From Lithospermum erythrorhizon (lineage: Eukaryota > Streptophyta > Magnoliopsida > Boraginales > Boraginaceae), in assembly GCA_019722365.1 (NCBI GenBank), contig JADFUC010002129.1, positions 1-64,000 of the forward strand: a DNA stretch of 64,000 bases. The letters are read 5' to 3'. Below the pieces are notes generated by a model that made no database searches, was not told the origin of the DNA, and saw only the letters and a list, made by a program, of their open reading frames with translations. Position numbers and translations under genes: made by a program. This document shows positions 23,995 through 37,391 of the stretch, piece by piece; the first letter of the stretch is position 1; each line of letters begins with the position of its first letter.

Positions 23995-24718
23995 CTGCAA
24001 AGAAGAAGACCATCCACATATATCAAGTAATTTATTTTTCTATATATATTTAAAATAAATTATCAATACTCATTAATCAAGATAATACAATTTTATATCA
24101 ATTATAATAACAATCTTATTTCTCCTTTTCTTCCTTTCTCTTAGGAAGTTCTTTTATTTCTCAACATAATTGTTCAACATTTTCCTAATAATCATGAACA
24201 GTCTTAGTACTCTGATCAAATCTGAGCAGGTCTCGATAATGACTTGGAAGTCGGAAGATTATTTCAACATCAAGGGAATTGGATGTTTGATATTATACCA
24301 CACATACACTAAAATCATTTTAGATTTTTAGGAAATAAAAAAATTATAACAGCGATCTCGAAATTTCTTTTTTTAACATGTTTAAAAAGGTAGATAACCC
24401 TTTGTCCCAAAATTGTTGGTTCCGATCTAGCTAGTAAGAAGTTTGAATCCGCGCAAATTACTCTTTAGGGTTTTTACCCAGGCTCATTTCAAACTTTCAG
24501 GGAGCCATCTTTGGCATTAGACTTGACCTAATCCAGTCAAATACAGAAACCAAAAAACCCTAAATCATCATATAACAAGGGCTTGGAAAAGATGTAAACC
24601 TAATTATTAACTCCATCCATACATGTTCTTCTTTACTTAATATTAAAAGTAGTGATTTATTCAAGAAAAATAGAAACATTCAGAGCAAGATTCATGTAAA
24701 AGGCTAACTTGAACATAC
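23995..24718 (-). other. Probable 5'-UTR intron of the LBD gene
   Basis: On the minus strand a donor CAG|GTATGTTC (boundary 24719/24718) and an acceptor CTTCTTCTTTGCAG|GTGAG (boundary 23995/23994) bracket 724 nt of AT-rich sequence. The acceptor has a good pyrimidine tract and lies 46 nt upstream of the ATG. LBD genes often carry an intron in the 5' leader or near the start. Inferred from splice consensus only. Confidence 0.6.
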
Positions 24719-24920
24719 CTGTTTGACCTAGGTTTGGTCAGAAAATAAAGTGTTTGTTACCTTTTAATAAAGCTCAATTCATCAAGAAAGTTGTTCAGTA
24801 ACTTCTCCTTACTAATATGTTCAGTTGAAGAGATCTCTAGAAACCCAAAAAACTGATGATGAGATTCCTAGATTTTGCCAATAGAAATATATAATTACCA
24901 ATCTAAAGAAGAAACCCTAA
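24466..24920. promoter_or_regulatory. Three telobox (AAACCCTAA-type) motifs near the LBD leader
   Basis: TAGGGTTTTT at 24466-24475, AAACCCTAAA at 24555-24564 and AAACCCTAA at 24912-24920. The first two fall in the predicted 5'-UTR intron, the third just upstream of or in exon 1. Teloboxes are known binding sites of TRB-type factors and are linked to Polycomb recruitment at developmental genes in plants. Function here is inference. Confidence 0.45.
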
Positions 24921-24959
24921 TAAGTAGAAAGTAGTGATGAAGGAAGAGAATTAAAGGGG

Positions 24960-26123
24960 GGGAATTTCAGTGGATGAAGAAGGAATGAGGGGAAAAGACA
25001 AAAGTAATGAATGGATTGTACACTAAAAAGTTGAATGTGACAATAATAATGTCATGGCCACTGTCTGTGGGGAAGCCCTAAAATTTCCATTCCTATTTTT
25101 CTCACCATATCCTTTCTCATGCACCTTTGAGACAACATGAAGGGGAAAAAAAATCTACTGACAGTTCCTGTTCATGGTTCTTTGCTCTACTATATTTATA
25201 TTTCTTTTGCTTTATTAGATTATTGTCATACAGTTGTGGAATCATGATTTTTATGTAGGCAGAATGTCGAATATTCGAAGAAATTGATATAAGAAATTGA
25301 AAATAAAAAAAATTTATTAAAAAAATTAGGGAGGCAACCAAACCAAATATTTTTTAGAAAAATGAATAATAAAATTTGTAATTTTTTATAATAAACGTCT
25401 ATTTTTACAAACTTAGAAGAGACCCTATATGCCTCTCCTATTTCCATTAGTTATTGGGTCTCTACTTGCTTCTATTGCTTGAAAGACTAAACTATTTTGG
25501 GCCATGCACTGTTTGCTGTGGAATTTTAAGCTCTCACAATCTTATAATCAATCTTATCATGGAGCGAACCATTCCTCCAAACCAACTGAAGTTAAACTGA
25601 TAATTCAGGTTTTGGTAAAGCATGCACTATTGACTAGCAGTATGATATCTTGGAAAATAGTAAAGTAAATCTTTATGATGCGGAATAGTAATATTCTTTC
25701 TCATGTAATCGATCTATAGATCACTTTTCAAAAAAATTATGGTTACAAAATATGATCACATCGCTACATAAGATCATCAATTTGATCTTAGATAGTTAGA
25801 TGCGTTGCTCAATATATAATTATATCAAGTTACAATCTCTAGTTTTTCTTTTGATATTGATAGAATTGGAACAATTTGGTCCCTAACACATCAACGCTTT
25901 CTTGAGCTGAAACGATAGGATTTCTTACTTTTGAGACAAATTGTTATTTTGACAAAATTTTGGAATACTTTTTATATTCTATTTTAGACCCAAACTTCAA
26001 TTTTTTCTTCCCTTCCCGGCCCCCTTCTCAACAGTCCCCTCCTTCTCATCCCCACCACCACCAACATAATCAAAGTGTCGCTTAACGATCACAGCCTATA
26101 AATTTCACCGCCATTCTCCCTAA
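24960..26123. other. Upstream region of the LBD gene, no gene recognised
   Basis: AT-rich sequence between the LBD leader and the CACTA terminus. TATAAATA on the minus strand (about 25195-25202) and TATATATT (about 24888) are both possible LBD TATA boxes; the second would give a shorter leader. No conserved coding frame is visible. Confidence 0.4.
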
Positions 26124-26460
26124 CACTACTAGAACCGGGCAAAAAAGAGACGCCCGATCCTCGCCTCCAAACCGCTTCTATTTTGTCAGCTTGAAGACGT
26201 GGGACGGGAGTCGAACCACCCGATCTCTTTTGGCGCGCCTCTAAATCACTACCCGGCCTCCATTCCGATTTCGAAACCAAGCCCGACCATTTTCGGCTCA
26301 ACCGACTCCAACTTGCCTCCACATAACCCGATCTACACCGCCTCCATGATCCCCTCGCGACTCCAAACCGGCCTCCATGTTACTCCGACTCCAAACCGCT
26401 CCATGTTCCCCGACTCCAAACCGCTCCATGTTCCCCGACTCCAAACCGACCACATGTAAC
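26124..26460. repeat. Outer terminus and subterminal repeats of CACTA copy A
   Basis: The terminus CACTACTAGAA is followed by many GACTCCAAACCG, GCCTCCA and CCATGTT units. The core CGACTCCAAACCG starts at 26358, 26386, 26411 and 26436, spacing 28, 25 and 25 bases. Short repeated motifs inside the ends are where the TNPA-type protein binds in En/Spm elements. The first 50 or so bases align, with small gaps, to the reverse complement of the right end of copy B. Confidence 0.8.
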
Positions 26461-27628
26461 CCACTACCCACCGACTCCATCTCCTCGTGAATGTAATCCG
26501 ACCTACCCGGCTCCATCATCGGGAAGACCCGATGCAAAAAATTCAAACTCCCGCCTCCATCCCGACACCCCTTCCGCATTTTTTAAAAAGCAACTCTCGT
26601 CAGCCGCACAATACGCAAAGAATGTATTTGAACACCACAAAACCCATCCAAATCATAAAAACAAATATCAAAAAAGATTCAATTCATCCAACTCCATACA
26701 AACAAATATAAAAACATCAAAGATTCAAAATAAAAATATAACAATTCATTAACAAATATTAAACATCATATTCATATATAAAGATCAAACATTAATTCAT
26801 ATAAACATCAAACGTATTAAATGGGCTTTTATTCATATAAACATCAAACATTAATTTATATAAAAACATCAAACATTCAAATCCTAAAATTAAAAATAAA
26901 ACCAAATTACCTATTTGAAACTTGGCAAAAAGTATTTCCCTACAACAAAAGTAAATAAATATAAATTACAAATATATTAACAAATATAAATTACATACGA
27001 AATAAAAATTAATTCAAGTATTAATCATTACCTCTTTAAAGCTAATTCCAAAAAAATAAAATAAAATTTAATGTTAGTAGACAATAAAATTATGGAAATG
27101 AAATTAATAACATAAAAAAAAGATGATATGCCATGTGGGCGGGTTCAGAAAAAAATAGTCGGGAATGATTTATAACGCCAGATATATATGCGAATGATTC
27201 GAACTCGTCTCCATCCCGCCTCCATACCGCTCCATTTGAAAGTGGCTTTTTTGAATTTCCCTCAATTTTGTGAGGGCTTTTAAATCAAGCCAAAACCTGC
27301 CTCCATCCTTGCCTCCATTTTTCATACCTCCTCGCTCTCCATCCTCGGCTCTCCATTCCTCGAGAAAAGAGTCATGATACATTTATTTCAAGCCCCGTCT
27401 CCATCCCGACTCTTATAGCCGATCTGCTAAAAAAAAGACATGGGGGCTTACAAAACCAAACTCCCCGTCATAAACACACATGGCTAGCTAATAACACATA
27501 TCATAGTTTTTGAACACACATTTAAGAAGCAATAAATACAAAAATACACCACTACACTATCATCAGGCATTCTTCAATATGAAGTTTAATACAAAAGTTG
27601 CAAATTACTATAAGGAAAAACTTGTAAC

Positions 27629-30600
27629 TTAAAATATTTGATTATTAATCGCCTTCCCGAGGAGTTGTCTTCCCATCATCGCTACGAATCTGCTCGATGG
27701 GCCCGACTCGTAATCCGAACCATCTCCCCGATCGTGGATACTCACATCATTCTCCTCTTCAACAACAACAAAAACGCCCGGTTCAACAACGGCAACGTCA
27801 TTGATTATGTCAATAGGAACAGGAGGAGGTTGTTGTTCTTCTTGGAAGATATCTTCAGTATCCAAAGCGGAGACATCCACATTTTGCATATGAGTCCAAT
27901 CGACTCGACTTCTCGCTGCTCGATTTCTTCATTGCGACACACCACGCTTCTTACGATCTCCCACTCTGGATACATAACGGAGATAGTATACTTGTCGCGC
28001 TCGACGCTAGGATAAACGGTCATCTTTAACTCTGGCCAGGTTCGATTTGAACCATTCCATCTTCTCGGATGCAATTGCATCCAAAGGCTGGCCAAACCAA
28101 AAATGCCTGAAGAGGATTTACTAAGCCGTGAACCTCAAGCCGCACGACAACTCCCAAATCTCCTCTAAGACACCATAGTAGTCAACATGATCATCATCTT
28201 GGTAGCATGAACCCCGACACAAAACACCGCTATCAGTGCTTTTATTACTTCATCGCCTCGCCTGACATATCAAATAGTACCCGCCGACGTGAAGATCCTT
28301 TATACCTTTGATTTCGGGTGTGTGACCTTAATGAAAGAATTCCCGTGTCCGCAGGTCCATATTATTCGCATATTACTCTTTGAAACCATTCGCTAAATTA
28401 TCGTAACGCCACGATTTCTCCGCACGCTCCAGTTTATCGATTCAACCTAATGCTCCAATCACGGTAGATCCTAAAACAAAATGTTGTACGCTTAGTTAAG
28501 CATTATATCATATAAAAAATTGATTAATTGAAACGCTAGTATACACTTACCGAAGAAGTTTCATGTACTTCTCAAAGGACGCATGTAGATATGGCCACAC
28601 GAGCAAATACAGAGTAGTTCTTCCATCCAATATCTATAAGCCCACTACAAACGCAAGCCACGCCCCGGTAACTAAACAATGACAAACGAAGTTGGGTCAT
28701 CCATCCGTCGTGCACATCGCCTCCTTGGTCGATGGTTTGGTTTCAATCCTCCTCGAAGTATCAATCAAAAGTTCAAAACTTTTGACCAAATATGCTCTGT
28801 GATATCAATTCTTCAATACGTGCCTTTGGCCTTTACCAATTCTCTTCAATGCCCCTAAATATCTACAAACATTTGTAAGGTTAGTTAGATGAGTAAATGA
28901 AATAGTTTGAAAATACAATAAAGTTGAAAACGCACGACTGAAAGTGGCACATCCATCTATACCGCATCGGACCTCCATTTTAAAGCTCATATGGCAAACG
29001 ACGCTTAGGTGTTCCATTACATCAAAAACGAAGGTGGGAATATCTTCTCCATCTTACAAATTATCTCTTCAACAATATTACGCCCAAGCGTATCTAATAA
29101 TGCATTCACATTTAGTCATTACGACATATCGCGAAAGAAATAACAACAATTAATTGCGGATTGCTTTCCCTATACGGATCGCGCATTTAATGGAGTGCTA
29201 CAGAAGTAACCGCCGGACAATAATATGAACATCATGACTTTTAGTCCGCTTAAAGTTCACATTTCTGCACATCTTGCAATGCTCAAGCTGTGATCCATCT
29301 GCAATCAGACGGACACCCATTTCCTCGAATCTTTCGCAGACGGGGTTCAAAGTATAAGTCGCTTTTGGTTTATGCTTCTCCCCACGTATTTCCCGTGATA
29401 TATGGTAACTCGTCTCGAATAATGAATCTCAATGTCAAGCCTCGACTGCTCATTATCTTTCGCCTTCCCGGAACATCTCATTACAAGATGTAATAAATTT
29501 TCACCATTGTTCTTCTCTCCGTGTGTGTACGGTCGATTGTCATGGCCCCGATTTTTTGTGCCGGCCAATAACTCAACTCCCAAAATATACTTTTCTTACA
29601 CCAGTTGTGATGAACATTATACCCCGGTGATCTATGGTCTGAATATTGACCTTTACCGAAGACATCAGGATCCAACCCACACACATCTGCAAATATATCA
29701 GCTCCATCAAGTCGTTCCTTCCGTGCGCTGATAAGGCAGTCCCTTCATAAAGGCATTTTTTGCATTTAAAAGGATGTCCCACCGCAAGAAAGGGACGTGG
29801 CACTTTAACCAACAATGCTTTTAATCTTCTCTTAGTCGAACGCCCAATATTTTCCATACAATACGGCAAAGTTTAACCTCCCGCACAAGGCTTCCAAATT
29901 TTATTAACATTCCATATGCTGAAAATCGCTTAATCGCCCACATCAAAGCAACCTCATGTTGAAATTTTGTTCGCTCGATGCATCGAAGGTCTCACACCGT
30001 GTATTCCACAACTCCTTCAACTCATCAATCAAAGCGCCCAGGAAAAACATCAATATCTCCGGATTTTTCGCCTCGTATAATTGTAGATAAGTAACATATA
30101 CGGTTCCTTCATACACAATCCTCAAAGTGTAAATTATATACACAGATGATCAATCGTCAAGAAGAACATTGACGCCTCAAACTTGCCAAACGGACTAAAA
30201 CCACCTAACACACAAACCCACGCGAACATTTCTGCCTAATTAAAATGCCGGATAGTTGCATCAAAAGCCTACGCAAAGACTCATCCTCAAGGAAGTCATC
30301 CATCCGACTCGCTTTGTGTCCGCGATGCTATGTCATATCCCGAGTTGTTTTCCTCGACATATATAACCGCTAAGACGCCGGACTCTAAATGGGTAAGTAT
30401 ACCTCAAGAACGCGCTTACGTCAGTCTCCACTTCGCCTCGTGATCTACTCTCCCCACGCTACGGCACGAGTCCAAAGATTTCGTCTCTTTCTAAAACAAC
30501 ATGCAATTATTGACACAAGCATGTATTTTCTCTGCTTGGGCAAGAAATGTAGGACTCAACAATCTTTTGCCTCATAAAATCATCCGCATGCTTCTCCCCA

Positions 30601-31234
30601 TTATTCGTGTACAACGCTGATTATGGAAACCCACCGAAAACATTCCTCGCTGACATTTGCTTAATTGACTTCAAAGCAACTAAGGCGTAGTAATGATAAC
30701 TTTGTAAATTCGGTGCAACTATCCCATAACGGCCGGGTTTACAGCCTTTCAACAAGTCGTAGTGATGCTTGCCCTCCATTTGGTTGTTCTCCAACCCTGC
30801 AGGTAGAAAGCATCCCCACCCAAACGCTGCCTCACCAAGCATTTAAGTTCAAACCATTTCAACCATATGCATATACCGGGACATTCTCTTGAAACCCGAC
30901 ATTAGCGCCGTGATTCTCAGAACCCTTCATCATAAACAACATTCTCGTGAGAATAACTGAGGACCAAAATTCTCACCTACGATAGACCCACAAAGGAATA
31001 TCCCTCAACAAACCATTACTAATCAAATGTAACTCAACTTCACTTTCATCCAACAAAATTTCTATTTTGACACTCCGACAAGTGACATCTTATCCCTTGA
31101 ATATCACAAAGAATGATTTTTAGCAACATCCATAAATTCCAATATACCACTCATATATTCATATCGCCAAACCTTTATTATTCTACCCGATAACGACATT
31201 AATATACATCCAAGCAAATCCATCTTTGAGCCAT
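27629..31234 (-). pseudogene. CACTA tnp2-type transposase, copy A (broken)
   Basis: CACTA transposase cuts the element ends. The minus strand starts near ATG 31234 (MAQRWI, then LEFMDVAKNHS in mixed frames), and passes through LIDELKELWNTRCETFDASS and QNFNMR (about 29945-30070), LAVGHPFKCKK (about 29775), HHNWCKKSIFWELSYW (about 29566-29612), KAKDNEQSRLDIE (about 29430-29470) and RYLGALK (about 28845). It ends in an acidic tail closing with LLGKAINNQIF at stop 27629. Order and motifs are those of the tnp2 family (PF02992) plus the DUF4218-like region. Frames change many times and stops are frequent, so no full protein is made. The matching gene in copy B starts with the same MAQ. Confidence 0.85.
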
Positions 31235-31537
31235 TGTAACTAAATGTATTGAAATTAAATTGGTTTACTAAATATTGAAACAATTAGTGTAATTTGAGAT
31301 ACCTTGAATCCTTAATAACTAGCGATTTGATAGAATATCGCTAACAATCAAAGTAAATCTTCAATTTAAATTTGTGGATGATAGTATTTTTATCGGTGGT
31401 TTTTTTGGGCGGAGGGAATGCTTTTGTTGGGTTGAGGGGTGTTTTTGATAGTATTTTGTGGATGATAGCGTTTAACTGCTCGTTTTTTAAAGTTATCACA
31501 GAAGAATTAGCTTACTTTTACATTTGCATGGGAAATG

Positions 31538-31795
31538 GTATTTAAATATGTTTAAATATACTAATACAAAAAGTGGACGGATAGGTCGTATTTAAATAAG
31601 GTTTAAATATTATACTAATACAAAAGGAGACGGATGTAGTCGGGGGTATTTAAATGCTAGTTTAAATATTATACTAATACAAAGTGAGATTTTGATGTAG
31701 CCTTGTATTTAAATAAGGTTTAAATATTATACTAATACAAAAGAGGGAGACGTGGATAGTCGGGTATTTAAATAATGTTTAAAATATTAACTATT
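31538..31795. repeat. Tandem array between the two genes of CACTA copy A
   Basis: About 4.5 units of 57-60 bp, each with TATTTAAATAAGGTTTAAAT, a TATACTAATACAAAA segment and a GAGACGG-type motif followed by TAGTCGGG. Units start near 31538, 31588, 31647, 31708 and 31766. It sits just upstream (minus strand) of the tnp2 gene, the place where a promoter would be expected. Further CTGCCTCC motifs continue to 32540. Confidence 0.8.
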
Positions 31796-32784
31796 TATAG
31801 ACGGGATAGCCAAGCCAGACGTCCTCGCCTCGATCCCGCCTCTTAACGGGAAGATAAGCAGAATTCCGCATGTGATGTAGATAGGCCCGCCTCCATCCTC
31901 GAATTCCATTTTATTCAATATTTAATGGTTTTTATACTTTCTCGATTCACGATTGTTAAAGTGAGATATTATATTTGAAAATAATATTAGTGGACATACA
32001 TGATATTTGTAAATACTATCAATTAGCGGATATGTATTATCTTCAACGCGATATGTTACGCTTCCTATGCTATCACGTAAAGTATGTAGCTTGCAACCTC
32101 TCATCTATATCACAAAGATCTTATAATCTACATCATACGTATGTAATCTAATCGTAGTATATGTGATTAAGTGATTGTGTTACTTACATAATATACGTCA
32201 ATATATAACATGTTATTAGTTACGATTGATTTAAATTACCTATATAACATATTATGATTGGTGGTTACGATATAAATTAATGATTTTTTGTTAAATAAAT
32301 ACAAGTACCGTATGGAATCGGGGTTACAATACTTTAAGAACGTGAAGTGCACTTTTAAATATATCTTATCTCCAAACCGCCTCTATACTGCCTCCATTTC
32401 CTTCCATTCGCCTCCATTCCTGCCTCAAACCGGGTAAATTTTCTTACAACCCGCTCTCATCCTGCCTATTACTGCCTCTTATTCGGGGTAATTTTTTCAT
32501 ACACCCGCTCGCAACCTCGATTTCCATACCGTCTCCAAATAACTCGTTAAAAACTGGGATGACAAATAAACGTAGTTCCAACCCCGCAAGTTAAACACCA
32601 AACATAAATCCAAACCCATCTAACATCTAAACATAACCAATAAAACAAACAAACACAACAAATAATTCAATAATAAATACATAACACAATACTAAAGTAC
32701 ATAACACAATAATTCAATAATAAAGTACATAACACAAAATAATTCAAATGTACTAACATTACCCAAAACAATGTATCAATCTAA

Positions 32785-35098
32785 TCCAACGGCTATCATC
32801 TGGCCGCTCTATCTTCAGGCTTGGACGGGAAATCGCGCGATGCATGTCTGCCTCAACTGACGCCTTCGGCGCTAATCGGAAGGAGCGCGTGATCACCTAT
32901 ACGCTTAACGCCGAAAGCACACGCTGTAGAGTCGATCGACGGCTAACGCCGCGGCTGTGGTCCACTGGAAGAAGCCGCCTCGCCGCTAACTTCATGTGCC
33001 AGCAAAGTACTTAGCCAAATCAGCCCACATTTTCTACCTCGAGCTTCAACTCCTCCTTGTCCAAATTTTTACATTTTCCAACCTCGGCAAGTGGCCTCTA
33101 TTTCTCTCCTTCCCCTCGCTCTCTCTCTTCTTCGCTTGCCTCCCTCAAGACAACCGTCCGAGCTCCTCGAACTCCAACACCGCCAAGGAGGGGCGGTGGG
33201 CGTCAGAAATGGATCATCTACAAGAAACTCTCAGAAGAACGGAGTTTCCCACCAAAGACCGAGCCACCCCGCCTCTCGCTAATCCACTCGACGGCGTCCC
33301 TGCGGGAGTCCACAAGTCCTTCTTCACCAAAGGGAAACTGCACGGATCTTTATCCTCCCCCTCAGAGGCCTCGTGGAAGCTCGCTTGTACTGCTCCTCGT
33401 GTTTTGAACACATTCATAATAAGTGGCCTCGAGCATTTATAAACTAAACAATTCAAACAAAAAAACTATAACAAACTAAACAAACTATAACAACTATATA
33501 AATAATAATAAACTATAACAAACTATAACAACTATTCACAACAAGTATAACAACTATATAAACTATTCACAACTATAACAACTATTCACAACTATAACAA
33601 CTATTCACAACTATATAAACTATAATAAACTATATAAAACTATAACAACTATAATAAACTATAATAAACTATTCACAAACTATAATAACTATTCACAACT
33701 ATAACAACTATTCACAACTATAACAATTATTCACAACTATTCACAACCACTAATCCATAAACAAGTATATAAAAATGAACAAACTAATATACTTACAAAC
33801 GCCATGTCCCACTCTCGGTCAGAACTTCGCCTGCCTCCTCGAGGGTATCCTTTGTCCTTCTTTCTTGTTCATCTTCATCAGATACCCAGAGGCGAACCCC
33901 TCTTCCCAGCCTTCTTTCTCCGAAATACAAATAAATGAATACCGATTATTAGAAATTCAACACAAATAATCGAATAAAATAAAAAACAAAAATTAAAAAC
34001 AAATATTTATTTCTTACCTCCTCAACCAACCGGTCGACTGAAATGATATGCTCCCCCGAACGGACGGGCCATCCGCCACCCGACGCCTCGAAGCATGCCG
34101 ATTCTCGACTCGCCTGCTCGCGATCCGACGCCGCTGCCGACGTCCAATAGCCGAGATATCAAGCCTCACTGACGCGAGTATTACCTCGTTCGCTTCGTCA
34201 GCCGTGATAATCGCCCGCTCCCCATCCGCAATTCTTGGTAGAGTCTTTCTCCCTCTTCATGGCCAAGAAGTTTCTCCACTTCTTCCGGGCAGCCTCGCCG
34301 AATATCGGTCGAAATTTCATACGCCCCATTCTTTATCAGATATCTCTCCCCGAAAAAACAAACAAAAACAAAATCTAATTAGACTATAATTCACTCAAAA
34401 TATTTTAAACAACTTCTTATTTTCTTGCAAAAGACTTACTTGAACGATTCCCCATGTGATGTCGCCCCTAATCTCGGACGATTCTGCATTTGTGGCCAAC
34501 CTCGACGACCTCGCATCATCTGCTCAAGGGAAGCTAACCGCTTACATCGAGCCGCATACCTCAAAGTAAAACTAAAACGCCATAAGTTATTCTACATAAA
34601 TAAAAATAACTATTTAATTAATTTAGACACTGTGTGTGGACTTACGAATCAGAAGCTGATTCTACTCCAATCTCAGCCTAATGGGGGACCACATCTCTTG
34701 AGCGATTTGTCATCTCCTCGTGACAAGGCTCAATACAGCCACTGGTCAGTCCATCCGATCCCGCCGCCTCATCATCATCTCCATCAACGCCCCGAGACAC
34801 GGCAGGCTCGTGCGCCTCGTCCCCGCTGAAACCCCCTCGAAACGGTAGGAAAAGACCGCCAGAAGCCGACTCAAACCCGCACGCCGCCGGGTCTCGACGT
34901 GATGAACCGCCGCCGCCCCCTGCGGTGTATCAAATCGATGTCGCATCGGGGGAGCCACCGCCTATACGCAGGGGACGGCGGAAGTCATCCGCCCGCTTAT
35001 ATACGAATATCGGAAGTCCTCGGCCTTTTGGAGTCGGCCCGCCCCCCATCAAGCCCACTATCTTCTCCTTCCCTTCTATTATTTCCACCACGTGCCAT
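32785..35098 (-). pseudogene. Second CACTA gene, copy A (TNPA-like position, uncharacterised)
   Basis: The minus strand opens at ATG 35098 with MARGGNNRREGEDSG, and sequence matching copy B continues, with gaps, to a shared stop region near 32785 (TAGATTGATACATTG). Shared blocks include a RKKWRNFLAMKRE-like segment (about 34270) and EDKDP (about 33340). The protein would be rich in Arg, Gly, Asp and Glu. Its place upstream of the transposase fits the accessory DNA-binding protein (TNPA or Ptta/En/Spm type), but I could not confirm a known domain. An AT-rich simple repeat at 33436-33780 interrupts it, perhaps an intron. Frameshifts are common. Confidence 0.5.
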
Positions 35099-36480
35099 CT
35101 GCATAATCAAATTAGAAATATTAGAAATATTTTAACTATTCAAACCATTCACAACTAACAATTAAGCCCTATTCACAACTAACAATTAACACCTATTCAC
35201 AACAACTATTCACAAGTAAACACAACTATTCACAACATATATAAACTATTCACAACTAACAATTCACAACTATTCATAAATAACAATGAACAACTTTTCA
35301 CAACTAACAACTAACAACTAACAAGGACAACTATTCACAATTTCACTAACTACACCATTCACTAACAAGTTAACTATACCATTAACAATTTCACTAACTA
35401 ATTTAAACCATTCACTAACAATTTCATTAACTAATGTTTAAACCATTAACAATTTAACTAATTTAACTAAGTTAAACCATTAACAATTTGACTATGGGGT
35501 TCAACCATTAACTAATTAACAATTTCATTAACAATTAAACTATAAAATTAACTAATTAACAATTTAACAATTAACTATACTATTATTCAACCCATTAACA
35601 ATCAACTATACTATTCAACCATTACAATTTAACTATACTAATCAACCATTAACTATTCAACCAATTTCCAACTATTCAACCATTCAAACGACAACTAATC
35701 AACTATTCAACAATTCAACTATTCAACTATACAACTACACTATATTCAACTATATTAAACTATATTCAATCTATATTCAATATAATATACATTATTATTC
35801 AAATGACGACTAATCAACTATTCAACAATATTCAACTATATTCAACTATTCAACAATATTCAACTATTCAATTATATTCAATTATTCAATGTAATATAAA
35901 ATATTCAACTATATTCAATACAATATAAACAATATTCAACTATTCAAACTATTCAACAATATTCAAATATTCAATTATATTCAACTATTCAACTATATTC
36001 AACATAATATAAACTATTCAAATAATAACACCAACTATTCAAACGACAACAATTCAACTATTCAAACTATTCAACAATTCAAACGACAAATATTCAAATT
36101 TATTGAAACGGCAACTATTGAACTATTAAACCTCTCGAATATAACTAATCGAAAAATTAACTACCTTAATATAATTCATACCGAATATAACTATTTCAAT
36201 TATTCAACTACTACAATTACTAATTTATCAATTATTCAACTATTTGAAATATTAGAAATAAACTTAATTCGTAATAATAAATAAAAATAATAAACAAATT
36301 TAACATAATCAATTAAACATAATCAACAATAAAATTCGAACATAATCAAATTAAACATAATCAAATAATCAAACATAATCAAATAATCAAACATAATCAA
36401 ATAATCAAATAATAACAAAAAATTAAACATAATCAAATATTACAAATAATAAACTAAAATTAAAACATAATCAAATTCAC
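33436..36480. repeat. AACTATTCA-type simple-repeat tracts in CACTA copy A
   Basis: Two long low-complexity stretches, 33436-33780 and 35140-36480, made of variants of AACTATTCACAACTATAACA and ATTCAACTATTCAA. The first lies within the second gene, the other 5' of it. The reverse complement of the same type occurs at the equivalent places in copy B, so the tracts predate the separation of the two copies. Confidence 0.85.
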
Positions 36481-37030
36481 CTTTTAATCAATTGTAAAAG
36501 CGAGTTACGGGGGTTTTGTGACTTTTTGAGATTTTTGGGTGGGGGGGTGAGGCCGAATCGCTGGCGGGGGCGACACAGCGCGCGGTGGTGCGGGCGGCGG
36601 AACTACGGTAGGAGTGGGGCGGTCATGACCGACTCATGCGCGTTAAAGGCCGGGCGCTGGGGGTAAATCGGTGGACCTTCGTGGCGGGAACCTGTACATA
36701 TCCGAGAAACGTGGTGGGGTTCGATCGATTTTAAGATTTTGCGAACGGAGATCGGATAGACGGGCTTCAACTTCTTTATTTACCATTTACAAACGAGACG
36801 CAAGCGAGCTCCGCATTGGGAGACGGTAATGGAGTCGGACTCTGGCTCTTCTTATTTTATTTTTATATATTTTTTAATTTTTTTCAATTTCCCGACTCTA
36901 TCCTGCCTCCAAAACCGACTTCATATAAAGCCCCCAGCCAGCTGCCAAGCCAAGACCCGACTTCACTTCTAGCCCGATTCCAAATTGAAATGATTTTTCT
37001 CCTGCCTCTTTTCACAGATTCTAAAGAGGT

Positions 37031-37391
37031 AACCACCAAACTACAAAAAATGCCCCATGGTATAAAATAAATCACATTAATCATCTCTTTGTAGATAAAC
37101 CTGGAGATAGAATATGTTGTCTGCAATTGTAAGTAGTGGAGGGGTGGATTTTAAAAGTATAATACTGAGTATATATATATATAGAATGATTAAAATATCG
37201 ATAAGATGAGTAATCAATAACTCTGTGGAATATGGTGATATTTTGAGTTCCTAATAGAGTCTTAACAGAGGAATTGGAATGCCCCAAGCATCTCAACATA
37301 TAAGCAGAGAATGGGTAGTTGTAGTTCGAATCGACAGATTGAGGTTATGGGGCGAAAATAAGAGGTTTCTCCATCAAACAAACTATCTAAG
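37031..37391. other. Spacer between CACTA copy A and the solo LTR
   Basis: AT-rich, no gene recognised. It ends with CTAAG (37387-37391), the left target-site duplication of the solo LTR. Confidence 0.5.

Larger units (their letters stand above)
26124..37030 (-). mobile_element. CACTA (En/Spm) transposon copy A, leftward
   Basis: About 10.9 kb. The outer end at 26124 reads CACTACTAGAACCGGGC, a CACTA terminus, followed by subterminal repeats. Inward come a tnp2 transposase gene on the minus strand (27629-31234), a GGAGACGG-bearing array (31538-31795) with scattered copies to 32540, a second gene (about 32785-35098, minus), AT-rich simple repeats (35140-36480) and an inner end with CTGCCTCC and GACTCC motifs. 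Copy B at 48330-59141 is the same layout in reverse complement. The inner terminus is decayed; no clean CACTA was found near 37030, so that edge is approximate. Confidence 0.85.

Noticed and set aside
27638..28015. 125-codon plus-strand frame
   Set aside because: It is antisense to the acidic C-terminal tail of the copy A transposase.
32996..33442. 148-codon plus-strand frame and overlapping frames at 33057-33407
   Set aside because: They lie antisense to the second CACTA gene, whose minus-strand sequence is matched in copy B; the plus frames are not conserved there.
33436..36480. Regular AACTATTCAC-type repeats that look like an array with spacers
   Set aside because: Units are variable, A/T-only and unspaced; there are no unique spacers or cas genes. 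They are simple repeats in a plant transposon, not CRISPR.
37120..37135. GTAAGTAGTGG near 37128 as the inner CACTA terminus of copy A
   Set aside because: Only TAGTG matches; the expected CTAGTAGTG context and adjoining subterminal motifs are absent.
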